From Thereva unica (Eukaryota; Arthropoda; Insecta; Diptera; Therevidae): a stretch of DNA of 64,000 bases. Below, in pieces: positions 1 to 12,476 of this stretch. Position 1 is the first letter of the stretch, and each line of letters starts with the position of its first letter. The notes beneath the pieces were generated by a model that had not been told where the DNA came from, did not search any database, and was given only the letters and a program-made list of their open reading frames with translations. The translations under genes and the position numbers were made by a program. The stretch is taken from the NCBI GenBank assembly GCA_949987705.1, contig OX465281.1, positions 86,890,543-86,954,542 on the forward strand. Direction: 5' to 3'.

Positions 1-188
1 TACTTTTTATACAATAGAAAAAAAGTAAAGAAAATAAATCCCCTTACAACTGATTGAACCCCATTTCACCCCCTTCAACCCTTTTTTCTCCAAAAAAAAT
101 AGCCTATGTCCGTCTCCAAGGTCTAAACTATGTCTGTTGCAAATTTCATCAAAATCGGTCCAGCGGTTTAGGCGTGAAAGCGTAACAT

Positions 189-225
<37 letters not shown>

Positions 226-253
226 GTTACTTTCGCATTTATAATATTAGTAA

Positions 254-256
<3 letters not shown>
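1..256 (-). mobile_element. Helitron family A, 5' terminal part (copy 1)
   Basis: The reverse strand begins TCCTTACTAATATTATAAAT at 256 and continues through a (GTCT)n tract (about 183-222), then the head region seen again at 15235, 22758 and 30819. The copy runs off the window, so its 118-bp array and 3' end are not visible. It abuts a (TA)n tract, consistent with Helitron insertion between A and T. Confidence 0.85.

Positions 257-338
<82 letters not shown>
257..338. repeat. (TA)n microsatellite
   Basis: Uninterrupted TA dinucleotides between the Helitron end and the TIR of the next element. First of the TA tracts that separate elements in the first 5.5 kb. Confidence 0.97.
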
Positions 339-341
<3 letters not shown>

Positions 342-1232
342 GAGAGTGGGGTAAACCGGGACACTCTTTGTTCCAAGCCTTATAAAACCTAACTAAACAA
401 TTTTTTCTTCTTATTTGGACATCCTATCCTGTAGATGGTTTCAATACCTTTCATTATTTGTCATTCTTAATATTATAACTTTATATTTTCAATAATTTCT
501 AATCGTTTAAAAAAAAAGTGTCAAATCGGCAGTTCCGAAAAATCGTGGGGTGAACCGGGACACGATAGAAAGAGCAGGTGAAAGTGGCGTTTATGTTGTA
601 ACTAATAGTCTTATTTGCTTTTATGTCAAAAATATGTTACGATATTATTATAAACAATGCTTGAACATATTTTTTTTTTACTTTTTTATTATAAACAATA
701 TAAAATGTGTATTTTGGTTTAAACTATAAATAAACGTAAAAATCATTAATAAAAAATTGTTAACAATCATTTTTATTAATAACTAATGAATTTAAGTAGA
801 TTTTGCAGCTAAAGAGTGGGCCGAAACATTTCTCGGTCAACTCAGAAACCGTGTCCCGGCTCACCCCACGGTGCTGTTTTTTAAACAATCGCGTGGTTAT
901 CACATATTTTTGAAGTTATCACAAATTCCATTTGAACTTTAAAAGATAACATACTAACGATTACTTTTTATTATATTACCTTTGTTGTAGTCTTAAAAAC
1001 CATAACATTAGGCTTCCTTAAACTCCGAGAAAATAAAATTTTGTGGAGTGTCGATTTTTATTAACAATCCTTACTAATAAAGTGATGCAGGTGCTGACCT
1101 TCAATTCTCATAAAATAATGTAGAGGGCCAATACAAACATAATTCACAAAAAAAAACCAACATAAAAACATTAACAACAATTAAAAAAGCACTGTCCCGG
1201 TTCACCCAACCGTCCCGGTTCACCCCACTCTC

Positions 1233-1235
<3 letters not shown>
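339..1235. mobile_element. 897-bp non-autonomous TIR element (MITE-like), TA target
   Basis: The ends are inverted copies: GGGGAGAGTGGGGTAAACCG at 339 matches the complement of the sequence ending at 1235. Related motifs of about 20 bp lie inside at 544-564 and, inverted, at 849-871, and the right end carries a tandem second copy at about 1194-1207. There is no meaningful ORF. Both flanks are (TA)n, so a TA duplication is likely; the superfamily is uncertain (TA target suggests Tc1/mariner-like, but the TIR is not one I can assign). Confidence 0.85.

Positions 1236-1308
<73 letters not shown>
1236..1308. repeat. (TA)n microsatellite
   Basis: Pure TA tract joining the right TIR of the 897-bp element to the left TIR of the next element. 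Confidence 0.97.
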
Positions 1309-1310
<2 letters not shown>

Positions 1311-1311
<1 letters not shown>

Positions 1312-3363
1312 GGTGGTCCTTATTTATAAACCTAGTAATTTTTGACTACGCACCCCTTACTTCTGTTCTGTTATATAAAAAACGAAAATGGTTCAAATTT
1401 GAAATGGATCGGTTAAGATTAACACGTGCCGCATTGAGGTTAACGCAAGAGCGGCGCGACTCTCAGCATAAAAACAGAGCGTTTAGAGATATTTTGTAAT
1501 TAAGAACTACACAATCTGTCGCAATCATTATTACTCCTTTAAATAAAGGAGAAAGTAATAAAAAATGAACAACTATAAGAGATGGAGTTATACTCTTCTT
1601 CAATATAATCGCAAATATTTTCATATGTATGTATATATCAAATTTGGCTGGCGATTTACGACTTCATAGAAAAAACGAGTAATGTCCCCCCCCCTCCCAC
1701 CCCATCCAGTAGAATATGGAGCGAAGAATTTTAAAGGGAGGTATAATAGAATTGCATAAGAATTCTTGCAGTAGCTGAACTTTGTTTAGGTAGGTCTATG
1801 CTTCATGAAAATCTCTGGATTAACAAATTTCAACGAATCTTGTGTTGTTTGTTCCTTACGTTATCTGTAGTGTAAAGTGAATAATAGTGAAATAGTGAAA
1901 TATAGTGAAAAATGCCGCGACGACATATTTTTCTTATTGGTACAATGAACAATCAAATTAGGGGTAGTAAATTACCATCAAAAGGAGACGTATTAAGAGT
2001 ACTGTATTACAATATGCGAATGGTGAAGTTGACGTTGTCAGAAAGCATTTCCCTTGTCACGGACAAATGTTTTTTGTTTTAGAAAAAGGCGCGAATTCCT
2101 ACCCGAGATCGCAGCCATTGTGCGAAAAAACTGAAAAAATTGTACGAAGAGCTAAGATTCCTGGAAAAGAGTAAGACCAGAAGTAGTGAATTATGCAGGA
2201 AACGAGAGCAGGAATTTAAAGAAAATTTAGTTAATTTGTTCGATATTGCACACACCAATGCCATGGATATGATGAAGATTGATGAAGACAAACATTTTTT
2301 TTGCAATTACAAAGGCAAAAAGGTCGCCCAGGAAGTATGATTGGCAAAGATTTCAAGTTGTCGATCATTGAAGAAAGAAAAGCCGCCCGTGAGAAGAAAG
2401 AAGTTAAAAGAACAGAAAAACGATTTTTTAAAACGCATTCAAAAGAAGGTATGTATGATAGAAGTTCTTCAAAACCATTTTTTTCCATTAGAAAATAATG
2501 TTAACTTATTAGCCTCTGTCGGCAGAGGAAAGCTTACAAAAATCTGAGCCCTGTGATAATCTCTCCATACACAAAATAAGGAACTCAGTACTTTTAGTTT
2601 TGTAAACCAGTGCTACCAAAGTATGGTTTATAATAACTCTTTCAAGTTTCACCCAATCGTGTAACTTCTCGCTCAAAAAGAAGACGCATAATTGCCCAAA
2701 ATGTAAAAGTTTATGACCACCGGCCTATTACAAACCATTTCTATCTCTTTTAATTGTTGTTAATGGCTCTGTGATCGCACAATTTGGGTCCTCTGTTTCC
2801 ATTGCTACATTTTCTATCCCTTCATTTTCTACCTCCTCCGAACTAGAAGTATCAGTCACTTGCGCTGCAGAGAAAAAAATCTTCATTTCAGCAAAGACCT
2901 TCGAGTACTTAGATAATAAAATGTGCTATATTTACTCAAACTCTTTTTCAGACAGTACAAGATTATCGCCGAAAGTATCCTGGGCACAGTCGAAAAAGTC
3001 TGAATAAATCTTATAATTAAAATTTATATATAAAAACTGCACTTTTACCAAAAAAAAAGAAACTCCCGTTGGGGCTATGTGATATAATTAATGAAGGTAT
3101 GTTAATGAAATATAATTGTATAAGATGTAATACTCATCATTTAAAATTAATTTATTTGCTTGTAATATTTTATAAAAATATTTGAAAAAAAAACCTCAAT
3201 ATATTATGTTTTCAAACTTCGGGCCCCATGCGGCACGTGTTAATATTATCGGATTGATTTAAAATTTTGACCATTTTACTTTCTTATCAAAAGGAACGAA
3301 ACTGGAGGGTGCTGCAAAAGAAAAACCGATTTTTTTTTTCACCCTTTATAATAAGGACCACCC
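1311..3363. mobile_element. 2.05-kb TIR DNA transposon with decayed ORF
   Basis: Ends are inverted: GGGTGGTCCTTATTTATAAA at 1311 and TTTATAATAAGGACCACCC ending at 3363. TA on both sides (1309-1310, 3364-3365) fits a TA duplication, though inside a TA tract it cannot be proven. It carries a decayed coding region (1912-2540). The superfamily is not assigned. Confidence 0.8.
1912..2540 (+). pseudogene. Decayed ORF of the 1311-3363 transposon, uncharacterised TE protein family
   Basis: Reading across frames from the ATG at 1912 gives one coherent protein: a start segment with KLPSKGDVLRVLYYNMRMVK, a premature stop after about 56 codons, then in a second frame (about 2083-2340) KKARIPTRDRSH, EELRFLEKSKTRSS and NLFDIAHTNAMDMMKIDEDK, and in a third frame (about 2301-2498) QKGRPGSMIGKD followed by a Lys/Glu-rich tail. 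I recognise this order from uncharacterised insect proteins often found in transposon context, but I cannot assign a biochemical role. At least two frameshifts or stops make it non-functional. No catalytic DDE domain is visible in this copy. Confidence 0.5.
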
Positions 3364-3365
3364 TA

Positions 3366-3412
<47 letters not shown>
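3366..3412. repeat. (TA)n microsatellite
   Basis: TA tract between two TIR elements. Confidence 0.95.
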
Positions 3413-3414
<2 letters not shown>

Positions 3415-3415
<1 letters not shown>

Positions 3416-4418
3416 TCCAGTTGTCAGAGACTTTGACCCAGCACAAAATGTGATCTCGCTGAAAATTGGATCATAGGCAATTTTGGGGTGTAGAACACAA
3501 TAAAAAAACCTTTGCTGCTCTAAAGTGTATGCTAACTTCACAATTTCGAAAACAAATTCGAAAATATGATTTTCGCGTTATATCTCGAAAAAGAAAAAAA
3601 AAATCGAAAAACTAAGAGGACGCTCTAAGCTTTTTAAGGAAGTCATTAGTTTTTAATTTTATTGTTTTTTTCACATAGAAAAGTTGACCGGAAGTTATAA
3701 TTTCTAAGATTTCCACTGATTTTTATAAAACTGATTCCTGCAACTTAAAGTTAAGCTTAAAAAAATTATTAAATATATAAAATGAAAGATAAAATCCTAA
3801 ACTTTATGAATATATTATTCATTTTTTGATTAAGCATTCAGGTTAAAAGCAAACATTAATTAAAAACACGTTAAAAACAAAGAGCATGTTTTGAAATATC
3901 ATGAAGAAAAAGAAGCGCGCAGCGACGCCCACAGCAATGAGTGTTACTAATGACTTCCTTAAAAAGCTTAGAGTGTCCTCTTTAAAATGCTTTTTTTGTT
4001 TTTTGTTTTTGGTGGATTTTAGGCAAAGATATTTTAGTTTTTGCCCGAACGCCTCGCTTGAATATTTGAATTCTGGGATTTGGCGCGCGTCGAATTTTCG
4101 AACTCGCTTTCTTATTTGTAATAATTTTTTATAATAATAAACAAACATTTTTTTAATAAGTTATAACATAGCTTTTAGTAGAATTTTCCGCTCTTTCACG
4201 TGGTGTTATTAGTTTTACGATTTTTTTTCTTTTTCGAGATATAACGCGAAAACCATATTTTCGAATTTGTTTTCGAAATTGTAAAGTTAGCATACACTTT
4301 AGAGCAGCAAAGGTTTTTTTATTGTGTTCTACACCCCAGAAAGTACCCATGATCCAATTTTCAGCGATATCACATTTTGTGCTGGCTTTCAGTCTAAATT
4401 TGACTCTGGCAACTGGAC
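3415..4418. mobile_element. 1-kb foldback-type element with arms over 200 bp
   Basis: Sequence from 3415 (GTCCAGTTG...) to about 3620 is repeated inverted at about 4195-4418 (...CAACTGGAC). The next inward 35 bp (about 3618-3652, containing TTTAAGGAAGTCATTAG) pairs with about 3942-3976, so the right arm carries about 215 bp of extra sequence. TA flanks both ends (3413-3414, 4419-4420). No plausible ORF. A diverged fragment of the same family lies at 47785-47960. Confidence 0.85.
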
Positions 4419-4420
4419 TA

Positions 4421-4441
4421 TACATATATATATATATATAT

Positions 4442-4516
<75 letters not shown>
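4421..4516. repeat. (TA)n microsatellite, slightly interrupted
   Basis: TA repeats with one TAGG interruption near 4441, between the foldback element and the Tc1-like element. Confidence 0.95.
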
Positions 4517-5555
<1,039 letters not shown>

Positions 5556-5685
5556 GTTTCTCTTCTAACACAGAAGGTCCACTTCCCAACAGGGCTGAGA
5601 AAGATTTACCACTGCCGTGGCTCAGCTGAGACATGCAAACATAAAAGATTAAATACCAAAAATTGCATGCAAAACACATAAACAG

Positions 5686-5937
5686 TCATGAGACAACAAA
5701 TACACTCCTTTTAAGCAGGTCTTTGTTAGTGCTCACGCTAAAAACATTAATATTTTTATTTACATTAATGAACATGCGATTAACAGGCTCAAATCGGCCA
5801 TAATTGGTGTTAGAGGAGTTGATGTGTAAGAGCGGTGGTCCTCTCAGATTGTATCGGCTCTCTCTAAACGACGTACGGCGCCTTAGAAAACCTGAGTCGA
5901 CACATCCATGTAGTGACCGCGTAAACTTAATTACCAA
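5686..5937 (-). pseudogene. LINE ORF2 C-terminal end
   Basis: 83 codons including GFLRRRTSFRESRYNLRGPP and FEPVNRMFINVNK. This pattern (Arg-rich segment, then Asn-Arg-Met) fits the extreme C-terminus of Jockey/CR1-like ORF2 proteins and follows from the RT part once 5942-6275 is removed. No known catalytic role. Confidence 0.5.
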
Positions 5938-5941
5938 GTTT

Positions 5942-6275
5942 ACGCAAAGTCACACAACAGCCTCCCACACAATAAACACGATCAGTCGGAACACTCCATC
6001 GATCACCGAACTCAAAGTTCAGTGATCTTACCGTTTTCCGTTATACCCCCATCGTGTTTATCGTAGATCCAATTTCCGGCATCTCTCTACTTTTTCCTTC
6101 GTGTGTGTCAACACCAAGTCGGTTCTCCCGCGTCCAAAAAGAAAACTTAAATCGCATTGATTGTATAACATTATATATTTTATAATAAGTTAAAAACATT
6201 GTAGTTTAGAATAAGAATAATTAGAATAATAAAAGTTATTTAAAAACCTAAAAACAAAAGTGCTGTTCTAATTAC
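5942..6275. other. About 330 bp interrupting the LINE C-terminal coding region
   Basis: ORF2 coding stops at 6268 and its expected C-terminal end resumes in 5686-5937. Between them is AT-rich sequence with no ORF. Near 6230-6275 it has an A-rich stretch that could be the tail of a small plus-strand retroposon, but I see no clear target duplication. A short palindrome (about 5919-5945, GCGTAAACTT...AAGTTTACGC) sits at its left edge. Confidence 0.4.
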
Positions 6276-8375
6276 ACCACCGCGTGGTCAGACGGTGGCT
6301 AAATCCATTAAGAAGCTGGTGGACGAAAACAACATCGGCCACCTCACGACGCTTGTGGAGAGTGTTTAAGTTGAGTAACTTAAGCCGGTATTCATATGGT
6401 GGAAGAATTAAAGGGTCCTCCCAAGGAAGGTGATTCAATGCAAATCGAACGAACCTACGTTGAACCGACTGAATTTTTCCAACATGTGAAGAATAGTAAG
6501 GAGACCAAACCTGGGACGCATATTCAAGTAAAGGTCTGACAAGGGAAATGTAGAGGTGTTTAGTGATCAGGGTGCTGTTAAATTCTTTGGACCACCTTTT
6601 TATAAAACCCAAGACTAAGCTGCTCTTGGAAGAAATATAGTTGATATGAGTAGAAAAGTCCAGCTTGGTGTCAAATCTAATCCCGAGATCTTTGACAAAA
6701 TTAACACGTGGGACACCCTCACTAGAAAATGAGTAGTTATAAATTATAGGATCACGTCGCCTACAAAAAGTCACGAATTCGCATTTACTAATATTAAGAA
6801 CCAGGTTGTTGTTAGCGCACCAAGAGTAAAAGGTGTCGAGGTCGACTTGCAAAAGTTTGCAGTCCTCCATACTCTTTACGTGACGGTACAATTGATGTCA
6901 TCAGCATAAATCAGGATTCTGCAGTGTCTTAGCAAGGTAACAATATCATCAATAGAAAGAATAAAGAGGATAGGGCCAAGATGACTGCCTTGAGGGACAC
7001 CGGATGACGCCTCAATGGTCGCGGATTTGGATCCACGGAAAAGGACTTGGTAGGTCCTGTCAGCTAAGTAGGACTGGAACCATAATAGAAGGGCTTCAGG
7101 GAAACCTAACTTCTTTAGTTTAAAAAGTATAATGGAGTGGGAAAGCTTGTGAAATGCCTTACTGAAATCAGTGTAAACACAATCAGTTTGGCAACCGGAA
7201 ACGAAGCCTTCAACAGCATGGGAAGTGAATTCAAGGAGATTGGTGGTAGTGGAACGAGCTGGAAGAAAACCATGTTGGTTTGTAGAAATAAGTTTTTTGC
7301 AGATGGGCACGATTGCAGAATAAATGATTGATTCAAAAAGCTTCGGCATGACAGACAGCTTGGCAACTGGTCTGTAGTTCGATATTTCGTTCTTGCTACC
7401 ACTTTTGTGAATAGGAATTATGAACGAATTCTTCCAAAGAGTAGGGAAGTACCCTTTATCCAGGGACTTTTGAAAAAGGGTTTTCAGTGGACACTGGAGA
7501 ACCTCCACACAGGATTTAAGGACAGCAGGAGGGATACCGTCAGGGCCGGAAGTGAAATCGTATGGGAGTTCATCAATATGTTTCACGATATCGTCAATGG
7601 AGATTGAGAGAGACAAACTAGTAGCCTCTCGGTGTAGAGTTATGTGACGAAAATTATTGTCATTAGGCTGAAAGTTAGAAGGGGTGAAAGATTGATGAAA
7701 GAATGAAGCAAACATGTTGCAAATCGAGGAAGAATCACTACTTGACCAGTTAGTGTGCTGCATAGTATTTGGGTAGTTATCAACTTTTTTCTTGGAGTTT
7801 ACAAATTTAAAGAAGTTTCTAGGATCAGTATAAACCTGGTCCCTCATGCTGCTGAGATATTCGCCATACAGAGCAGAAGAGAGTAAACGAAATCTGTTAT
7901 AGCAATCAGTAAATGTAATAAGACTCGGAGAATCTTTCCTTTTTAAATAGGTCTTCCAGAGTCTATTTTTCTGATTCCTTAAATGCTTCAGCTCATTATT
8001 GTACCACGGTGGAGTAGAACTGCGCAATTTTTGGGGCTCAAAAGGTACACATGAAGCAATAGCTTCATATAGTACGGTATAAAACCGTGCCACATCGACA
8101 TCCAACTCATTTGCGGAAAGTAAGCTGTTGAAATCAATCAAGGCAAGCTTAGATGAGAGTTCATTAAAGTTAGCCTTCTTAAAGTTGAAGGAATGGGTTA
8201 CCGCCTCCGGACAAGGATTGTTCTTTGAGTTCAAGCAGTAATTGAGCGAGAGAGGAGGGTGGTAATTGTCAACGGACGTCATGACTATTGGACTGGGTTC
8301 AACAATCATGTTTCCTGAGTCAGTAAAGAATACAAGATCCAACTGTCTCCCTAACAGATTAGTCACACCACTCAT
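6268..8375 (-). pseudogene. LINE ORF2 reverse transcriptase
   Basis: Frame 6876-8375 holds the RT fingers and palm: SGPDGIPPAVLK, NYRPVAKLSVMPKLFE, motif A VYTDFSKAFHKLSHS, GVPQGSHLGPILF and the catalytic YADDI near 6895. A frameshift at about 6885 moves coding to 6268-6891, with the thumb and C-terminal region (LVRPLLEYASQVWSPY). The protein copies element RNA at the nicked target. The catalytic aspartates are intact but the chain is not continuous. The frame ends at 6268, where foreign sequence begins. Confidence 0.92.
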
Positions 8376-9010
8376 TTGATTAAGGCCAAGTGAGAATAAG
8401 GAATTGAGAAAACAGGATTCCTTAGAATTAAAATTGCCTTCGGGGAGGTAGTTATCGTCAGCTTCGTCAAATACCCACTGAATATTGGGTCGCCAAGAAG
8501 AAGTAATTCATCACCAGTGCTCATCATATTCAGGCTATGATCAACACAGGAGATGAGAATATCATAGAGGCTTATACCTCCATCGTCAAGTGTGCTTATC
8601 ATATCTGGTGGGATAGAGCAGCACAACAGGAAGAGTTTTGATTTTGAAAAAGAAATCGTGAGAGCGACAAGCTCAATGTCCAAATGGTTGGAGAAACTAG
8701 GAAGCGAAATTGGGTTACAATTAAGGTGGCTGCGGCATGCAAGAAGTACGCCACCCCCGCGAGCTTCCGAGTCAGTGTGACGGTCCCTCCGAAAAACTTG
8801 GTAGGAGGAATCGAAGAGTTCAGCATTAAGAATGCCTTCGTGAAGCCAGGTTTCCGTGAACGCTATGACATCGAACCCGCTAGCCATCGATGCCTGAAGG
8901 ATGTCGTTAGTTTTTGACCTTGTCCCCCTTACGTTTTGGTAGTAGAGGGAGAGGGTCTCAAGTTTTTTGACATCCTTTGTGTTCTCGGAATGGAAACGTT
9001 TGAGTGATGT
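8372..9010 (-). pseudogene. LINE ORF2 N-terminal endonuclease (APE type)
   Basis: Opens with KKLETLSLYYQNVRG, then AFTETWLHE (metal-binding Glu of the APE-type endonuclease) and RRDRHTDSEARGGGVLL. The later GDFN-like motif reads GDPIF and the final SDHxP-like motif, now in the next frame near 8260, reads DNYHPP, so active-site positions are altered. This enzyme nicks target DNA to prime reverse transcription. The frame ends at 8372 and coding continues in another frame (8375 down), so there is a frameshift. Confidence 0.82.
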
Positions 9011-10190
9011 GCTCGAGTACGGGTACGCGGAACAAAGAGCTTGGTAAGAGCACCAGCAGGCCAGAAACCAGGATCTAAAAGAGTCTCGGCAATAACGGGC
9101 GGTGCAGACAAAACGAAAGAAGCAACAGGCTTGGAAGCCTTGTTGACTTTTCTGCATGAAACAGTTCCAGGGTCTATATATTTTTTCCTTAAATATTCCC
9201 AGACAGACTCCGTCGTAGTTTGAGGAGAGAACCGTGATATAAAGATATCTAAAGGTCTCGGTATCGTTACTAGGGGGTGCACGGTTCTTGGGGAGCTGTA
9301 GCTTCAGTGACCGGGGGTTGGCCACTATTAGAGGCAAAGAGGTGGATTCCGAGACCGGCCTAGAGGTCGACTCAGTCTCTGGAACGCGGGGCAAGGAACT
9401 CAAGGTGACACCGTCACCAATGACGGCTTGGCGATCTCGATTTTTCCTGCGACTTTTACGACGCGCCTTTGTACTAGGTACAGTTGGATTGACGGCCTCC
9501 TGAGGTAAGAAGACATTCTCCGAACGAGAAGTAGCCGCGGGGCAGGGTAAAGGCGAAGGCTGCTCCTCAACCTGCAGGGCGTCATCAGATTCTACCGTCG
9601 CTGAGGAGGTCTTATTGGAAACAACGACGCTCTCCAATCTTGAGGACAGAGAGCTCAGGACATTGTGATTTTGAATCACTGCTGATGATAGCGATTCAAT
9701 ATCAGCCCTTACACGTTTTGTATTCCTCTTGATATCGTCCAATATGGGATGGACAGAAGCCGAGGAGCTAGAAGTGCAGGAGGAAGAAGTGGCGACCGGA
9801 TTAAGTAACGCCGAATGTATGTCGTCTAACGACTCTAGAGCTGTTGCAACTCGGGAAGAAATTTTCTCAAATTTCTCAATCAAGGAACCCGTATCGGCCA
9901 CAGCAGAGCCCAGAGTGTCAGACAACGTGTCAAGCCGAACATTGATAGACTGGACGTCATAGGCTAACATTTGAAAGTGCAAGATGTTACTGGAGAAAGA
10001 GTTAAGACGATCCATTACCTCTTCGTGACCAACGAGAAAAACGTCAGAGATGTCCTTCACCAACCTCAGCACATGACAGGGTTTAATGTCAGAGCATTCG
10101 CCGCAAGTCGGCCCTCTAGGAGCCGACGATTTGCTGCTGACCTTGGTATTAAGGCAGGAAGGGTGGAAAACGCCTCCACAAACCCCGTCA
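8929..10190 (-). pseudogene. LINE ORF1 (nucleic-acid-binding protein), 5'-truncated and frameshifted
   Basis: The first visible residues are CDGVCGGVFHPSCLN, a PHD-like Cys/His cluster missing its first cysteines; the missing start is seen in a separate fragment at 18680. A Ser/Thr-rich and helical middle follows, then a basic stretch (RRKSRRKNRDRQ, near 9450). Around 9280 the frame shifts: the C-terminal part in frame 8929-9282 (DIFISRFSPQTTTESVWEYL, then AGALTKLFVP) resembles the RRM-like domain of Jockey/CR1 ORF1 proteins. In those families ORF1p binds the element RNA. The ORF2 frame overlaps the end of this region. Confidence 0.75.
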
Positions 10191-10196
10191 CATATA

Positions 10197-10738
10197 TGTG
10201 GGTGGGGTATAATATTAAAAGATTGCGAACTATAAAACGGAAATTTCACTTTTATTTAAAAGAATTCAATATTTAGATAACTTATAATTATTCTATAATT
10301 TAAATAAAGACAAGGAAAAAACAGTTAATTCAAACAAATTTAAAGTTCACTTGGATTCCACTATTATATTAACACTATTTCAGATACTTAAAATATATTA
10401 AATTCAACTGATAATCCATTCAATTTTCAAATTCATCAATTCGACTTTTAAATACACTATTTCAAAGTTAAATATTCTTCAGTTTTAATTTTTAAAATAT
10501 TTCTAAATTATTTTTTACACAATTTTCGCGGCTATTCCCTTTTCGGCTTTGCTAATCGGGTATCAGCTTTGCTCCCGGCGGCGGCAGAGGATCAGTGACT
10601 AGTGACTATTGAAAAATTGCATGACGATGGGATTCTTGGAATGTGCAACGGGAGATGATAACAGTGATAACGGCTGGCTGCTCATCGGCTCCTGTCCCAT
10701 ACAGAATATTTTTTTTTGTTTGTTTTGATGTTCCTACA
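10197..10738 (-). repeat. 3' LTR of the Gypsy element (542 bp)
   Basis: Plus strand reads TGTGGGTGGGGTATAATATT at its left end and GATGTTCCTACA at its right end. It equals the right LTR without the Helitron; the uninterrupted junction CTTATAATTATTCTATAAT near 10280-10298 is the empty Helitron site. The pol stop codon lies within the first bases of this LTR. Confidence 0.96.
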
Positions 10739-11918
10739 CACGGCCATCCTGCATTTCATCAGTCCCGGATGAACCTTCGTCTAAGTCCAGGGTTGACCAC
10801 GACTTCATGTAGTCTGCTGCGGTACTCGTTGCGTTAGGCCCTTCGTGATTACCGATTTTCTGCACATTATAGCGATCGTTACACCTTACTCCGACAATCT
10901 CATATGGACCCAAAAATTTCGGTAACAATTTAGATCCTGTAGCGAATTGCGTACGTTTGATTGCTACTAGGTCACCTAACCGATACTTCTTCGCCGGCTT
11001 CCTTTTCTTTCTCGAGTATTTCCGGTTCTCTTCTTGGATCTTCGCAATTTTTTGTTTCGCTTCTTGTCGGCATACTGCGCGCTCACCTTCGAAAGACGCT
11101 ATGATTTCTTCCTCGACCATCTTTGCCAACTCGAACTGCTTTTCATGCGTCATATTTACTCCGAACATAAGGCGGAAGGGGGTCCTTCCGGTGGATCTAT
11201 TGGACGTAGAATTGAGGACTCGCTGCAACATAGGGACGTACTTATACCATTTTCCCGGATCATCTATTGACATCTTGGTAAGGACACTTATTATAACTTG
11301 ATTAAGACGCTCTACCTGGCCATTTCCCCTTGGGACTCCCGTCGTTATCAAGACCTGACTAATTTTTCGTTTCTCACAATACTCTTTAAACGCTGACGAA
11401 GTGAAAGCAGTACCTCTATCGGTCACGAGCCTACATGGATCACCAAATACATCGGCTTGAAGTTCAAGTTTCCGTAAGACCTCTTCCGTCGTTGTTGACT
11501 TCACTGGGTATATCCACGAGAACTTAGTAAACGCGTCGACCACGACAAACAAGTACTTGTAATTCTTCGCTGTTGAACTTAAGGGCCCCAGGTGGTCCAA
11601 ATGATAAGTATGTAAAGGTAGGTCCAATTTCTCTATAGGGTTGAAGAAACATTCAGGTTTTCCCTTTTTTCTGGAAGCTAAGATACACGTTACGCAATTT
11701 TTTGTCACATTCTGAACCTTTTGGGCTAGGTTTGGTATGAAATATTCCTGACGCAGCATCACTTCCAGCTTTCGAGAGTTTACATGTCCACGTTCATGGA
11801 ATTTGCTGATAACTCCTTTCTCCATCGCCCTGGGTACTACAAGCAGATAATTTCCTTCTACAAATTTGTAGAGGACGTTATTTCTTAGCAAAAAATTTTC
11901 GTGTTCCCCGTTCTCCAA
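10734..11918 (-). pseudogene. Gypsy integrase (C-terminal pol)
   Basis: 394 codons. N-terminal HHCC zinc-binding module: HERGHVNSRKL, then CVTC about 30 residues on. Catalytic core with all three acidic residues: HLDHLGP, VTDRGTAF and GNGQVERLN. C-terminal basic linker (KYSRKKRKPAKKYRLGDLV) and a GPY/F-like tail, FLGPYEIVG. It would insert element DNA into the chromosome. This part is open end to end, ending in the 3' LTR. It is joined in frame to RNase H except for one TAA at 11940-11942, so the true pol protein starts far upstream and this is not a separate gene. Confidence 0.94.
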
Positions 11919-11939
11919 ACACTTCTTTACAAGGGTACA

Positions 11940-12476
11940 TTAATCGTCATCATCCTGAGCTCTTCTCACCTGTTGAAGGATGCCATCCTCGACAAGGAAT
12001 ACAGCTAGGGATCTACTTAGGGCATCGACGTGTTTCATAGAGGACCCTGATTTATGCCGGACCACACAATCAAATTCTTCTAATAGTAAGGCCCACCTAG
12101 CCACTTTCGCGTTGATGTCTTTCTTCTTCATAGTCAAGGTGAATGCTTTACAATCGGTATAAATTACGAACTTGAGTCCTAGTAAGTACGGTCGAAGTTT
12201 TTTCAAAGATTTGACGACTGCCAAAACCTCCAACTCGTAACTAGAGTATCGTTGCTCAATCTCCGAGGTCTTAAAACTTATGTAAAAAACTGGGTGGAAA
12301 TCACCTGTTTCTGAAGATTTTTGCAGTAATACTGCGCCGTAGCCATCCTTACTTGCATCCGTGTGTAACTCGGTTTCCGCCTTCGGATCGAATAATCTTA
12401 ACACCGGTTGTGAAGTCAGCTTACTTTTCAAGAGATGAAAAGATTCTTGTTCTTTCCTCAAATCGAAATGGCACAT
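11940..12476 (-). pseudogene. Gypsy RNase H domain of pol
   Basis: Reads LFDPKAETELHTDASKDGYG (first catalytic Asp), YSSYELEVLAVVKSLKKLRP (Glu), VIYTDCKAFTL (Asp) and ending KHVDALSRS. The enzyme removes the RNA strand during reverse transcription. A frameshift near 12470 separates it from the RT frame, and an in-frame stop at 11940 separates it from the integrase. Confidence 0.93.

Larger units (their letters stand above)
5686..10196 (-). mobile_element. Jockey-type non-LTR retrotransposon (LINE)
   Basis: Minus-strand order is ORF1 (PHD-like cysteine cluster, then an RRM-like stretch), endonuclease, reverse transcriptase and the C-terminal region. It is truncated at its 5' end at 10196, where the Gypsy LTR starts, and is broken by several frameshifts. 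About 330 bp of unrelated sequence (5942-6275) interrupts its C-terminal coding region. I class it as Jockey/CR1-like from the endonuclease opening (LYYQNVRG) and RT motifs; the exact clade is uncertain. Confidence 0.88.
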
